Shown: positions 28,225 to 37,164, counted from the stretch's first letter. The stretch is DNA of 64,000 bases from JARRPM01 sp963792815 (GCA_963792815.1 CAWBXR010000003.1:1-64000), one strand, 5' to 3'. The notes: generated by a model not told the origin, from the letters alone. Numbers and translations are program-made.

Positions 28225-28701
28225 ACCCTGTTCCAGTAATTCAGTTTGTATTATCTCTCAGGGTATGCATCGACCTGACCTCAACCTCGGCGAATTTGCA
28301 ACACATGGCTCTCATCAGATCTTGAGAGCAGTTTCCAGGGTTTCCTGACTCAGCCTCGTCCCGCTACCTGAGGTGGTCAACTGACAACCTACCGAAATTC
28401 GAGTAACGCTGGGCGTGCAGTACAGTCTTTTGCTTTGATCGGGGGCTACAACCTGATCGACTAGCACTTTCAACGTCATAAAAATCTGCCATCTCTTGTC
28501 AACACTACAAGCAGTCTGTCAGGTCCAAGTTGATTAATCGTTATACCCGCATTCGCTAGTTTGGGCCGGGCGGATCATACACCAGAAAGCGCGACCACCA
28601 GGTGCATTACTCCATCCATTCAGAAATGTGTGTTCGGGAAGATACGCAATTGAAGCATCATAAATATCACAGCCGGCCCTACCACTGTAACCAGGTTTAT
28701 T
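28225..28701 (-). other. Disrupted stretch between cyclase and B2 genes; possible B1/RRE region or second precursor
   Basis: No intact large gene is seen. Immediately after the cyclase tail is AAGGAG, a perfect ribosome-binding sequence (near 28707), but no ATG follows it in the sequence as given. The frame behind it reads GYSGRAGCDIYDASIAYLPE and stops near 28540; another frame carries NQLGPDRLLVVLTRDGRF. Just before the B2 gene one frame ends in YPEIIQTELLEQGL, reminiscent of the last helix of PqqD/B1 domains. A 54-residue ORF (28315-28479) is listed separately. A frameshifted B1 gene is plausible but not shown. Confidence 0.4.
28315..28479 (-). CDS. Possible second lasso precursor (54-residue ORF with leader-like motif)
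   Basis: A 54-residue ATG-to-TGA ORF lies between the cyclase and the peptidase genes. Residues 20-36 read YCTPSVTRISVGCQLTT, with the same Y-x-T-P and Leu-Thr spacing (Y and T 15 apart) as the clear precursor at 32861-33010. SGSGTRLSQETLETALKI follows; if the core begins at the first Gly, the acidic acceptor Glu is at position 9. In the overlapping frame the middle reads FGRLS, closer to the consensus FGxV/L, so paired indels within the leader are possible. Against it: the surrounding region is frame-disrupted and the match could be part of another broken gene. Confidence 0.4.
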   Translation of the reverse strand: MTLKVLVDQVVAPDQSKRLYCTPSVTRISVGCQLTTSGSGTRLSQETLETALKI

Positions 28702-30637
28702 TTACTCCTTGATTAACTGAAGCAAGCCAGCTTCCAAGACAGTATCGAGCCCAATGATAAGCCGAGCTCGGATGAATAGTCCTCTACCCAATCGCTCGAC
28801 TATCCATGATCTAAAAAACTCTCAATCTACGTAGCGCGAATACTTGTCCCACTCATCGAAGTGCCCAAACCGAATTGGAAACCACATCGACCAGCTCCGC
28901 ACCTGCGTCGGTGAAACAACCATCCCAGCTCCTCCCAATGTTCCCTCACGCGAGCTACCGAGCGGGAAGTCGATTGACTAGCCAGACGGCGCAGATAGAA
29001 ATTTGTTGACCATCCACCGCGGACCTTTTGCGTCATAAGGTAAGCTGCGGAAAATTCCAGGAGACGAATATCCAATAGCGGATGCCTGGCTTTCCACCGC
29101 AAAGTAGCTGGCAAGCCGCTCATAGCGTTCGATACGCTGCTGTTAAATATGGAACCTGCAGTCGTGCTTTGCCACTCTCCCAGGGTAGGCCCACCCGGAA
29201 GTCGACAGCTGGTTGCATATTCTCATCAGACATCCGCCCATGTTAGGTCCGACCGGCGCAAGATTCGCCATTGAGGCACAAGTTTCCAGAAACCGGCTGT
29301 AGCGTTTAGCGCTCACTGATTCTTCTCTTAAGCGTCCTCACGAAGTCAGGGGTGTAACGCGAGCGCAGAGCAAGCGCAAATAGGTTTGACGGTGAATGGT
29401 GCCCGCGCCAGTAATGCTGCGAAAGGCCTTTCGCCTCGTTCCAGGCAGCCAGCCACTTGCCCTGCCGCAATAGATAAGACACATAATTTGTAGGCAGTCC
29501 AACTGCATGCTCGCCATCGACTCCACTCACAACTACACGACAGCCATCACGCTCAGCCATCAAAAACATGAGGGAAAGTAGCGTGCAGTTGCTATCGAAG
29601 GGATCCTCCAAAAACTGAGTTGCAGCCCATATTGCATCCAGATAAGAGTCCATATTTGATGGGCGCATACGTGTCGATCCAAGCATTCCCTGCGCTACTA
29701 CCGCGTCGATACTCTTCGTTTCGGGGCAATTTACCCCCTCCTCCGATATCCCCGAATAGAGTCTCTCAACGGCGGCCCTACCCTCCGCTACCAGGATATC
29801 CCGCGCCAGCGCCACTATCGTCGACGAATCCAGGCCCCCGCTCAGCATCGACGCCGGCTGCGTCTGGCAGCGCAGCCGGCAACGCACCGCCTCGGTATAG
29901 ACCTCGGTGAACGCCTCCAGGTAGTCGTCGTCGGTTTTCAGGTGAGAGAGGTCGGCGGGCTCGAGGGTCCAGTACTGCCGGTACTGGAAGGTGTTGTTGC
30001 GGAAATAACCGCACTGCGCCGGCGGCATGCGGCTGATCTCGTTGAACCAGCTGCAGGTCTTGTTGATGCCCTCCAGCTCCTGCACCAGGTAGTCGGCCAC
30101 CCTGCCCTCGTTGAGGGTGGCCTTTACTTCAGGCACACGGGCCACCGCCATGGCGGAAGAGGCGAAGACGAACAGGCCGTCGTGGCAGTGGTAGTAGAAG
30201 GGCTTGCAGCCCATGTGGTCGCGGGCGACGAACAGGGCACTGGCGCGCTCGTCCCAGATGGCGAAGGCGAAGTCGCCCAGCAGGTGGTCCACGCAGTGCT
30301 CGCCCCACTTGCGGTAGGCGTGCAGGATGAGTTGGCTGTCGGTGACGACCTGGCCGGGAGCAACGCGTACCGGGATGGCGGCCATCAGCTCCTCGCGGTT
30401 GTCGATGCGGGCATCGGCGGTGATGGTCAGCCCCGCGGCCTCGTCACGCAAAGGCAGTGTCTCATGCACGGATTCCGGAGTGGACTGCAGCATGCAGTGG
30501 CCCAGGCCGGCGTTCTGCCGGGCGAAGTAGCGAATGCCATCGGGGCCACGGTGCTTGAGCGTCTCCGCCATGGGCGCCAGCTCGGCGTCGCTGACCGTCG
30601 CGCCGGGTAGGCGGATGATGCCGAAGATGCCGCTCAT
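28702..30637 (-). CDS. Lasso peptide cyclase (asparagine synthetase-like), frameshifted C-terminus
   Basis: This is an AsnB homologue expected to activate the core-peptide acid side chain with ATP and close the macrolactam ring. The N-terminus is MSGIFGIIRLPG: the catalytic Cys2 of true glutaminases is Ser, so glutamine hydrolysis should be absent, as expected for lasso cyclases. TLKHRGPDGIRYF and ADARIDNREEL follow. The ATP PP-loop is SMLSGGLDSSTIVALA; LEDPFDSNC and VVSGVDGEHAVG come later. The first frame stops at 29306; other frames continue with IERYERLASYFAVE, ARHPLLDIRLLEFSAA, FDEWDKYSRYVD and a tail to TAA at 28702. At least three indels. It begins with an ATGA overlap on the kinase gene. 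Confidence 0.8.
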
Positions 30638-31576
30638 CGACGGCCCTCTTCCAACAGGGCATCACACAGCACCGGCAGCTCCCGGTAATCCCGGGGGTAT
30701 GCCAGGCTGAGGATACGCGGCGCGGCGCGCAGGACCGCGCTCGCCTCCTGCAACTGCTGTCTGGCGCACTGCCTGTCGCGGGTATCCAGCAGGAAAGAGC
30801 GCTTGATAACAGTGGTGATAAGTTCGGCGCCGGCCAGCGGCCTGATCGACAGGGACCCGGTCGATGGGCCCGGCTCCTCCATGATGTAAAGGGTGTCCAG
30901 CAGAAGTGATCGGCTGCTCTCCTCCGCCACCGGCTCGAACCGCCGCTTGTCGGAGTAGTGGGAGACACTGGTCCAGCCCTGCCCCGCCAGGCCCAGCGTT
31001 TCGATGGAATCGTCGTTGAGGCGCAGCCCGGTGTAGCTGGGGATAAGCTGTACGCCGTCATCGACTGCCCTGAGACAGACACTGTCGTCGCTCACGAGGC
31101 GGCTGCCGCGCGCCTGCAGCGCGGCGGCCAGGGTGGACTTGCCCCAACCGGATTCGCCGAGACAGGCGATGACCTTTCCGTCAGGCAGTTGCACCGCGCT
31201 GGCGTGCAACACCAGGTGGCCGCGGTGCGCCCACAGGCGGGGAATGACCTGGTCCAGCAGCAGGTGGCGCAGGGAGTCCTCACGGCAGTCCGCACCGGGG
31301 TGGCAGGTGACCGAGTTGCCGGCGATCACGAAATCCGCGAGGTCGGGGAAACGCAGCAGGTAGTGGGAAGTACCGTCCTGCTGGCACGCGGCGCGCGCAG
31401 GACAGCACCAGTTCGCCGTCCTTCTCCCGCCAGGAGTGCAGCCAGTCATAGCCCGCCTCGGCCGCGGCGCCCTGGCCGCGCCCCACTTCTGTTATGTCCG
31501 CCGCGCCGCCATGAACCTCGGGCACACCGGGGAGGGGGAAATCGCAGGCGACTGCACCATCGAACAGGCGATACAT
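30634..31576 (-). CDS. HPr-kinase-like protein of lasso peptide cluster (one frameshift)
   Basis: About 313 residues. The C-terminal domain resembles HPr kinase/phosphorylase: LVLHASAVQLPDGKVIACLG, P-loop GESGWGKSTLAAALQ, LVSDDSVCL and IPSYTGLRLNDDS. Such kinases phosphorylate the C-terminal serine of paeninodin-type lasso peptides in characterised clusters, so a tailoring role on the precursor is proposed; the HPr protein itself is not encoded nearby. MYRLFDGAVACDFPLPGVPE starts the gene at 31576, directly after the methyltransferase stop. The first 60 residues are in one frame and the rest in another, with the switch near 31395 in a GC repeat. Its stop overlaps the cyclase start. Confidence 0.8.
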
Positions 31577-32721
31577 CTAGCTGTACCGCTGGGCCAGGTC
31601 TTGCACAAACTTCAGCGCTGCTGCAGGGCTGGGGAACAGCGCGGGAAAAGTCTGCAGCAGCCCGGTGGCCAACTGGCTGACGGATTCCTCTCCCGCCATG
31701 CGCGCCAGCAGCCAGCGCGCCGCCTCGCCGCGCTCGCTCAGCTCAGGCTGGTAGTGGTCGGATGATCTGCGCATGCGTTCCGGCGAGACGGGCTGCGACA
31801 GGAAAGTGCTCTGGCGCTGGCGGGTTGCGCCGTGCCGCGTGGTCCAGGTCCACTCGCCGAATTCGGGACGCTTCAGGGCAAAACCCAGCTGGTCGCCCGC
31901 TTTCACCTGCAACGGTTGCTCGAGCGGCAGGAATACCGGGCTCCAGTGGGTGGCTTGCGGGTCGCCGGAGGTGGACAGCCACTCGTCCATCAATCGCATC
32001 TGGAACCAGCCCAGCCAGCCGTGGCAGGTGCCGTCCCGGTCGACTCTGACCTCCACCTCGCTGTCGCAGTCGGCGCTGGTGGCCGCCGTGAAGTCCATCT
32101 CCATGAGGGCGGCGGGTGCGGACAGGGGCGTGGCCTGAAAATTTTCCCGGGTGTCATAGTAAAGGGTGTTGGCGGCGAAGTTGCGCACGGCGCTGTAATC
32201 CAGCTCGGGTTCGCCGTGTTCGGCGGCATGCGCGGGGTAGGCGCTCCAGGCGTCGATGTGCTTGCGGTAGTAGCCGGGCACGCTGACCGGCACCACTTCC
32301 ATGCGGGCCCGGTCGGGAATCAGGTGGCCGCCGGGTGCGAGGAATTTGTCGCGGGCATAAAACAGGGAGGGCAGCAGGTCCTCGGTCAGCAGGAAGTTGC
32401 CGGTGAATACCGAGACGATAACGTCCACCGGCTCTGCAAGTTGCAGCTCCTCGACCCGGGTGGCATGGCAGTGCACATTGGCCAGGTCGTTGGCCCTGGC
32501 GACTGTGCGGGCGATCTCGATGACGGCTGATGGCTCCACCAGGTGAACCACGGCGGCGCCGAGGCTGGCTGCGTTGAGCCCGTGCACGCCCAGGCCGGCG
32601 CCGAGGTCCATCACCGTGGCTCCCGGTGCGACCACTCTTCGACAGCGCGCGGGCTATAGGCGGCATTGCGCAGTCCATCAAACACCATGGAGCGATGATC
32701 TGGGATTCGGGAATAACTCAA
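31577..32721 (-). CDS. PRMT-like SAM methyltransferase with C-terminal PqqD/RRE-like domain (one frameshift)
   Basis: About 381 residues. A DHRSMVFDGLRNAAYS segment precedes the SAM core VMDLGAGLGVHGLNAASLGA; VHLVEPSAVIEIARTVARAN and EPVDVIVSVFTGNFLLTED follow, as in protein arginine methyltransferase-like enzymes. A beta-rich domain (residues ~190-310) follows. The last ~50 residues, RGEAARWLLARMAGEESVSQ then LATGLLQTFPALFPSP and FVQDLAQRYS, resemble the C-terminal helices of PqqD/RiPP recognition elements, suggesting a methyltransferase that carries its own peptide-binding module. One base is missing near 32632. The start is placed at TTG 32721, but ATG 32679 is also possible. It sits between precursor and kinase genes. 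Confidence 0.72.
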
Positions 32722-32860
32722 GCTGGCTGGCCGCTCCGTGGGCTGGACCTTCGGTCCCGGGTGAGTCGAGCGGTGCTATTGTTGCGATTTCGGGGAGGAA
32801 TGCAAACCCCTGGGGGTTCCCTGTGTGCTTTCAGGGACGACTCATCACCCCTGACAGAGC

Positions 32861-33010
32861 TCATGCCCTGCTCATGGTTCCCGCGCTCCCACCGGCGGTC
32901 AGCTCCCGCACTCGCCCGAAATCGGTCAGTTTCGGGGTGGAGTATTGGCGCCGCGCCTTAATGTGTGCAACGCCCCCGACAGGCGGCGTATTTTCCGTTG
33001 AACGTTTCAT
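32861..33010 (-). CDS. Lasso peptide precursor
   Basis: This 49-residue ORF, too short for standard gene callers, runs from ATG 33010 to TGA 32861. Its leader carries YSTPKLTDFGRVRELTAGG (residues 23-41), matching the lasso leader consensus Y-x-x-P-x-L-x-x-x-G-x-x-x-x-L-T, with the conserved Thr38 two residues before the first Gly of the core. The core as read, GGSAGTMSRA, has no Asp or Glu at positions 7-9 and so cannot form the ring. If one base is missing in the G run at codons 43-44, the frame gives GGSAGNHEQG, with Glu exactly at position 8. It heads the methyltransferase-kinase-cyclase-peptidase series. Confidence 0.75.
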   Translation of the reverse strand: MKRSTENTPPVGGVAHIKARRQYSTPKLTDFGRVRELTAGGSAGTMSRA

Positions 33011-33433
33011 AAGTGGTAATGCTGTTTCCGGCAGCAACCTCGCGTGGTTATCTTGACCGCCGGGTCACTGAAACAGGTAGGGCCCGGCGGATAAAGTCTA
33101 GAGCCTGACTTTTTTGAGCCCAGGGGACAACCGGCAATGTTGTGACATTGTTCCAACGCTGCCTGTTAAGGCATTTAAAACCGGTATCCAAAATGGGTCT
33201 GCTTGTCAGCCGGCTGATCGACAGCAGTGTTGATATAAGCCGCTGAGGTGAATCAATCTACCTGGCGATCTGGAGCTCGAGGCGCGCCCGGTCCTGGGGG
33301 ATCCATTACAGGGCTGGCGCCCGGGTCGATAACGTTTTTGCCTGGCTGGATAACTGTATGCAAAGGCCGAAAGCAGGCGGCCGGATTTGATGTATCTCGG
33401 GGTTTGGCACAGGGCAGCGGAGCGCCTAATATA
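33011..33433. other. Intergenic region between the lasso cluster and the HNH gene
   Basis: About 420 bases with no credible gene on either strand. It must hold the reverse-strand promoter of the lasso cluster, but I see no convincing -35/-10 pair. It does hold the inverted repeat listed at 33135-33150. Confidence 0.5.
33135..33150. promoter_or_regulatory. Operator-like inverted repeat upstream of the lasso precursor
   Basis: CAATGT-TGTG-ACATTG is a perfect 6-bp inverted repeat with a 4-base spacer, 125 bases upstream of the precursor start. It could be a dimeric regulator site; no regulator gene is in the cluster. Confidence 0.35.
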
Positions 33434-33449
33434 CTGTATAAATATACAG
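33434..33449. promoter_or_regulatory. LexA (SOS) box
   Basis: CTGTATAAATATACAG matches the gammaproteobacterial LexA operator CTG(TA)5CAG at nearly every position and is a near-perfect palindrome. It lies 15 bases before the ATG of the HNH endonuclease gene, where a bound repressor would block transcription or initiation. DNA-damage induction of that gene is the inference. Confidence 0.85.
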
Positions 33450-33464
33450 ATATAGGTGCTTGCC

Positions 33465-34973
33465 ATGGGCCTGCCTGTTCCGGTTTTTACCGCGCCAGAC
33501 CGTGACCCCGCGCAGCTGGGGCGGGAGATCACCCTGCTGTCGGCGCAGATCAACGTGGCCAACTATCGGCTGCTGAAGCTCATTGCGGATTTCGATGTCC
33601 TGGGCGGCTGGCGCTGCGGTGGCGCCTTGCGTTCCTGCGCCCACTGGCTGGCGGCCAACTGCGGCATGACCATCGGCGCGGCACGCGAGCGAGTGCGGGT
33701 GGCGCGGCGGCTGGCCGGGCTGCCGGAGGTAGAGCTGGCGTTTGCTGTGGGAGAGCTCAGTTTTTCCAAGGTGCGGGCGATTACCCGGGTGGCCACGCCG
33801 GAGAACGAGAGCCTGCTGCTGGCGATGGCGGAGCGGACCAGCGCCAGTCACCTGGAGCAATTGGTTGCCAGGTATCAACCGGTGGATGAGTTGGGGCTTG
33901 GGGAGATGGATGCGGTGGAGGCTGGCTCTGCTGACGATGGCGTGGTTGAGGTGGCTTCGGCGGAGCCGGTCACGGAGGAAGGCGCCGGGGCCGGGGTGGA
34001 CGAGGAGGCGCAACGCGAGCACGCCCGGGAGTTGTTCTGGTTCCAGGACGAGGACGGCATGTGGGTGATTCACGGGCGGCTGCCGCCCGAGCAGGGCCAG
34101 TTGGTGATAAAGGCGCTGGAGGCGGTGACGCGGCCGCTGCAGGAAGAGCGGCAGGATGAATGGAAAGAAAAGCAGAAGGCGCGGCTGCGGGCGGCGGCCC
34201 AGCGGATTGCCCGGCGGCACAGGGAAGCCGGGGTGGCTGTTGCCGGAGATGAAGAGAGTGCCGGTGAGGTGGGCGCGCCTGCCGCCGCGGTGCCACTCGC
34301 CGTGGAGGTGGAGCGGGCGCAGGAAAAAATCTCCGCGGAAACGTTTTCGCAGTTTATGAACCAGGTGCGGGCGGATGCCTTTGCCGGTATGGCGGAACAT
34401 TTTCTGGCAACGGCCGGGGACTACTCCCAGCTACAGGGGCTGACGGGTGCGGAGCGCTGCCAGGTGGTGTTGCACGTGGACATCAATACCCTGCGTGAGC
34501 AGCGCGCGGGGGTGTGCTGCGTGCACGGCAAGGCGCACTTTGAGGATAAACCCTGGCTGACGCCGCGAACGGCGCGGAGGCTGGCCTGCGACGCGTCGCT
34601 GGTGACGGTGCTGGAGGACGGCAGCGGGCAGGTGCTGAACGTGGGGCGGCGCTCGCGCATCGTGCCGGCGCATATTCGGCGGGCACTGCAGGAGCGGGAC
34701 GGGGTGTGTCGCTACCCCGGGTGCCATGAGTCGCGCTATGTTGATGCGCATCATATCCATCACTGGGCGGAGGGGGGCGAGACCAGCCTGGACAACCTGG
34801 TGACGCTGTGCCGCTTTCACCACCGGCAGTTGCATCGCGGGTGCTTTGAGATGCGGCTGGAAAACGTTTCCGCGGAAACGGGTGGGGGTAAGACCAGGGT
34901 GGTATTTGTTCGAAGTGGCGGTGAAGGCAGTGCGTATGCCGGGGATGCCCGGGCTGGAGAGGATGGAGGGTAG
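33465..34973 (+). CDS. HNH endonuclease with DUF222 domain
   Basis: About 502 residues. The N-terminal DUF222 helical domain has LLKLIADFDVLGGWRCGGAL and AHWLAANCGMTIGAARERVR. A low-complexity, Glu/Ala-rich linker follows (residues ~150-190), with a second charged stretch at ~230-290. The C-terminal HNH nuclease has RDGVCRYPGCHESRYVDAHH, IHHWAEGGETSLDNLVTLC and FHHRQLH, with the HHxxHWAxGG, N and HH motifs intact. Such proteins are abundant, often multicopy and suspected to be mobile or selfish nucleases. The ATG at 33465 is preferred over the GTG at 33456. A perfect LexA box just upstream marks it as probably SOS-induced. Confidence 0.9.
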   Translation: MGLPVPVFTAPDRDPAQLGREITLLSAQINVANYRLLKLIADFDVLGGWRCGGALRSCAHWLAANCGMTIGAARERVRVARRLAGLPEVELAFAVGELSFSKVRAITRVATPENESLLLAMAERTSASHLEQLVARYQPVDELGLGEMDAVEAGSADDGVVEVASAEPVTEEGAGAGVDEEAQREHARELFWFQDEDGMWVIHGRLPPEQGQLVIKALEAVTRPLQEERQDEWKEKQKARLRAAAQRIARRHREAGVAVAGDEESAGEVGAPAAAVPLAVEVERAQEKISAETFSQFMNQVRADAFAGMAEHFLATAGDYSQLQGLTGAERCQVVLHVDINTLREQRAGVCCVHGKAHFEDKPWLTPRTARRLACDASLVTVLEDGSGQVLNVGRRSRIVPAHIRRALQERDGVCRYPGCHESRYVDAHHIHHWAEGGETSLDNLVTLCRFHHRQLHRGCFEMRLENVSAETGGGKTRVVFVRSGGEGSAYAGDARAGEDGG

Positions 34974-35069
34974 AGAGGGAGGCCGTTGGCGCGTGATAGA
35001 CTCGTGGGCGAGCAAGCCTGAAGGAGCGGCCAAGGGTACAATACGGTAAAAAGACCGTTAAGGACGATA

Positions 35070-36747
35070 ATGAACCACCCCCACCCGCCGACCCGGTTCG
35101 GCCCGCTCCTTGGCTACATCACCCCCCACCGCCGTGTGCTGCTTGCGGTGCTGGGGCTGTTGGTGGCGGGCAGCCTGCTGTCGCTGGCCAATCCCTGGAT
35201 GGCCGGGCTGCTCACCGCCACCGTGATGGGCGACGGCGAAGGCGGAATGGGAGTGCGGCTGTTGCTGGGGATTTGGCTGTTCCTCATGCTGCTGCGCAGC
35301 GTGCTCAGCTTCGCCACCCAGTACTTTATCGGCAGCACCGGCGAGCGCATCACCGCCGAACTGCGCACCCGCCTCTACCAGCACCTGCAGGCGCTGCCGG
35401 TGGGCTACTACCAGCAGCGCCGCGGCGGCGACACCCTCACCCTGCTCAGCACCGACGCCGCGATTATCAGCAGTTTCGTCACCGACACACTGGTGCAGCT
35501 GTTGCCCGCCCTGGTCACCTTCGGCGGAGCATTCGTGATGATGGCCTGGCTGGACTGGTCCATCGCCGTGCTGGCGGTGGTGTTCCTGCCCGCCTATTTC
35601 GTCGCCATGAAGGTGGTCGGGCGGCGGCTGCGGCCCCTGTCCCGGGCCTGGGTGGACGCCAACAGCCACCTGGTGTCCGTGGTGGAGGAGAACCTGGGCA
35701 TGCTGCCGGCCATCAAGGCCTTCACCCGGGAGACCCATGAGCAGGGCCGCTTCGACGAGGCCAACCAGCGGCTATTTTCCCTGTCGCAGCAGCAGTGGCG
35801 AATCGAGGCGGCGCTGTCGCCGCTGATCAGCCTGCTGGGGGGCGTGGGCGTAGTCGCGCTACTGTGGCTGGGCACCAGCCATATCGAGAGCGGTCAACTG
35901 GCACCCGCCGACCTGGTGACGCTGCTGCTCTACGCCATGTTGCTGATGAACCCCCTGGGAACGCTGGCCAACGTGTATGGCCAGGTACAGCGCACCCGCG
36001 GCAGCGCAGAGCGCATTGTGGAGTTCCTGGATGAGCAACCGGAGCCCGCGGATGAAGGCGACATCGAGCTCGCCAACGTGACAGGCCATATCGAATTCAG
36101 GAACGTGAGCTTCGGCTACCCCAACCGGCCACTGGTGCTGAAGGACTTCGACCTGGACATTCCCGCCGGCCAGACTCTCGCCATCACCGGCCCCAACGGC
36201 GCCGGCAAATCCACCCTCGCTCACCTGCTGCTGCGTTTCGCCGACCCGGATGACGGGCAGCGTGCTGATCGACGGTGTAGACACCCGCGAAGCCACTATC
36301 GCCAGTGTGCGCAGGCAGATCGGCCTGGTGGCCCAGCACGTGCTGCTGCTCAACGGTACCGTGGCGGAGAATATCGCCTACGGCGAGCCAGCGGTGAGCC
36401 GCGAAAAGATAGAAGCCGCCGCCCGGTCCGCCCACGCCGACGCGTTTATTCAAGAGCTGCCCGATGGTTACGACACGGTCATCGGCGACCAGGGCGTTCG
36501 ACTGTCCGGCGGCCAGCGCCAGCGCCTGTCCCTGGCCCGGACCCTGCTTGAGGATCCGCCCATTCTGGTGCTGGACGAGGCCACCGCCATGTTCGACCCG
36601 GCCGGGGAAAAAGCCTTTATCGAGGAATGCCACGACATGTTGCGGGCGAAGACGGTGATCCTGATCACCCACAGGCCGGCCAGCCTGGCCCTGGCGGACA
36701 GGACGATCAGGCTGGCACCGGACGCGAGTCCGGTTTATGTAGACTGA
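35070..36747 (+). CDS. ABC transporter, fused permease and ATPase (one frameshift)
   Basis: This is an exporter half-transporter of about 560 residues (MsbA/BmrA type). The membrane domain has six helices from GYITPHRRVLLAVLGLLVAG on, with the coupling motif ELRTRLYQHLQALPVGYYQQ. The ATPase domain has Walker A ITGPNGAGKSTLAHLLL, Q-loop region RRQIGLVAQHVLLLNGTVAE, signature LSGGQRQRLSLAR and Walker B ILVLDEATAMFD. The frame as first read is lost near 36255 (GCGTGCTG context), and the correct ATPase continuation runs to TGA 36747. Substrate unknown. It follows the HNH gene and shows no lasso association except proximity, though a lasso exporter is usually an ABC protein. Confidence 0.85.
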
Positions 36748-36870
36748 ATCGCGTTATAAATCGCCAGAAACGCGAGCAAGGTCACACCAGTGGGCACACA
36801 GTTTCCAGCGCTGTGAGTTAAACTTTGGGTCATCCACAGTGCAATCAGCGGGGAGGACAGGAGAGTAAAA

Positions 36871-37092
36871 ATGGCCGCAAGACGCAAAGACGATGAACCC
36901 ATGAGCAGGACCCGGTTCCGCACGGACCGCGTCGTGCATGACAATGGCAAATGGTATTTCCTCACCCGGGAGGGATGTGTCGAAGGTCCTTTCGAGTGCC
37001 AGGCTGACGCCTCTGAGCATCTCGAAATGTATGTCCGGGTGGCGCGTAGCGGCCTGCTGCCGCAGGATTGTAAATTAGCCCTGTGTGACTAA
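36871..37092 (+). CDS. Small DUF6316-like protein
   Basis: A 73-residue protein: RFRTDRVVHDNGKWYFLTRE, GCVEGPFECQADASEHLEMY. The pattern of a W-Y-F-x-T-R-E-G turn followed by G-P-F resembles a small gammaproteobacterial domain of unknown function, DUF6316; no role is known. The ATG at 36871 follows an AGGACAGGAGAG ribosome-binding stretch; a second ATG at 36901 is possible. It stands alone between the ABC transporter and purA. Confidence 0.7.
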   Translation: MAARRKDDEPMSRTRFRTDRVVHDNGKWYFLTREGCVEGPFECQADASEHLEMYVRVARSGLLPQDCKLALCD

Positions 37093-37164
37093 GTCTGAGT
37101 GAGCGCCCCCGCCGGGCGCATACCCTAACGACTATCTCGCGTTACGGGCTAAAAAGGGCGCGCC

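Noticed and set aside
33206..33562. Reverse-strand frame overlapping the LexA box and HNH start
   Set aside because: Antisense to the HNH gene start; no features.
35070..36747. ABC transporter considered as the lasso exporter
   Set aside because: It is on the opposite strand, with the SOS-regulated HNH gene between it and the cluster; proximity alone is not enough, though the idea is not excluded.
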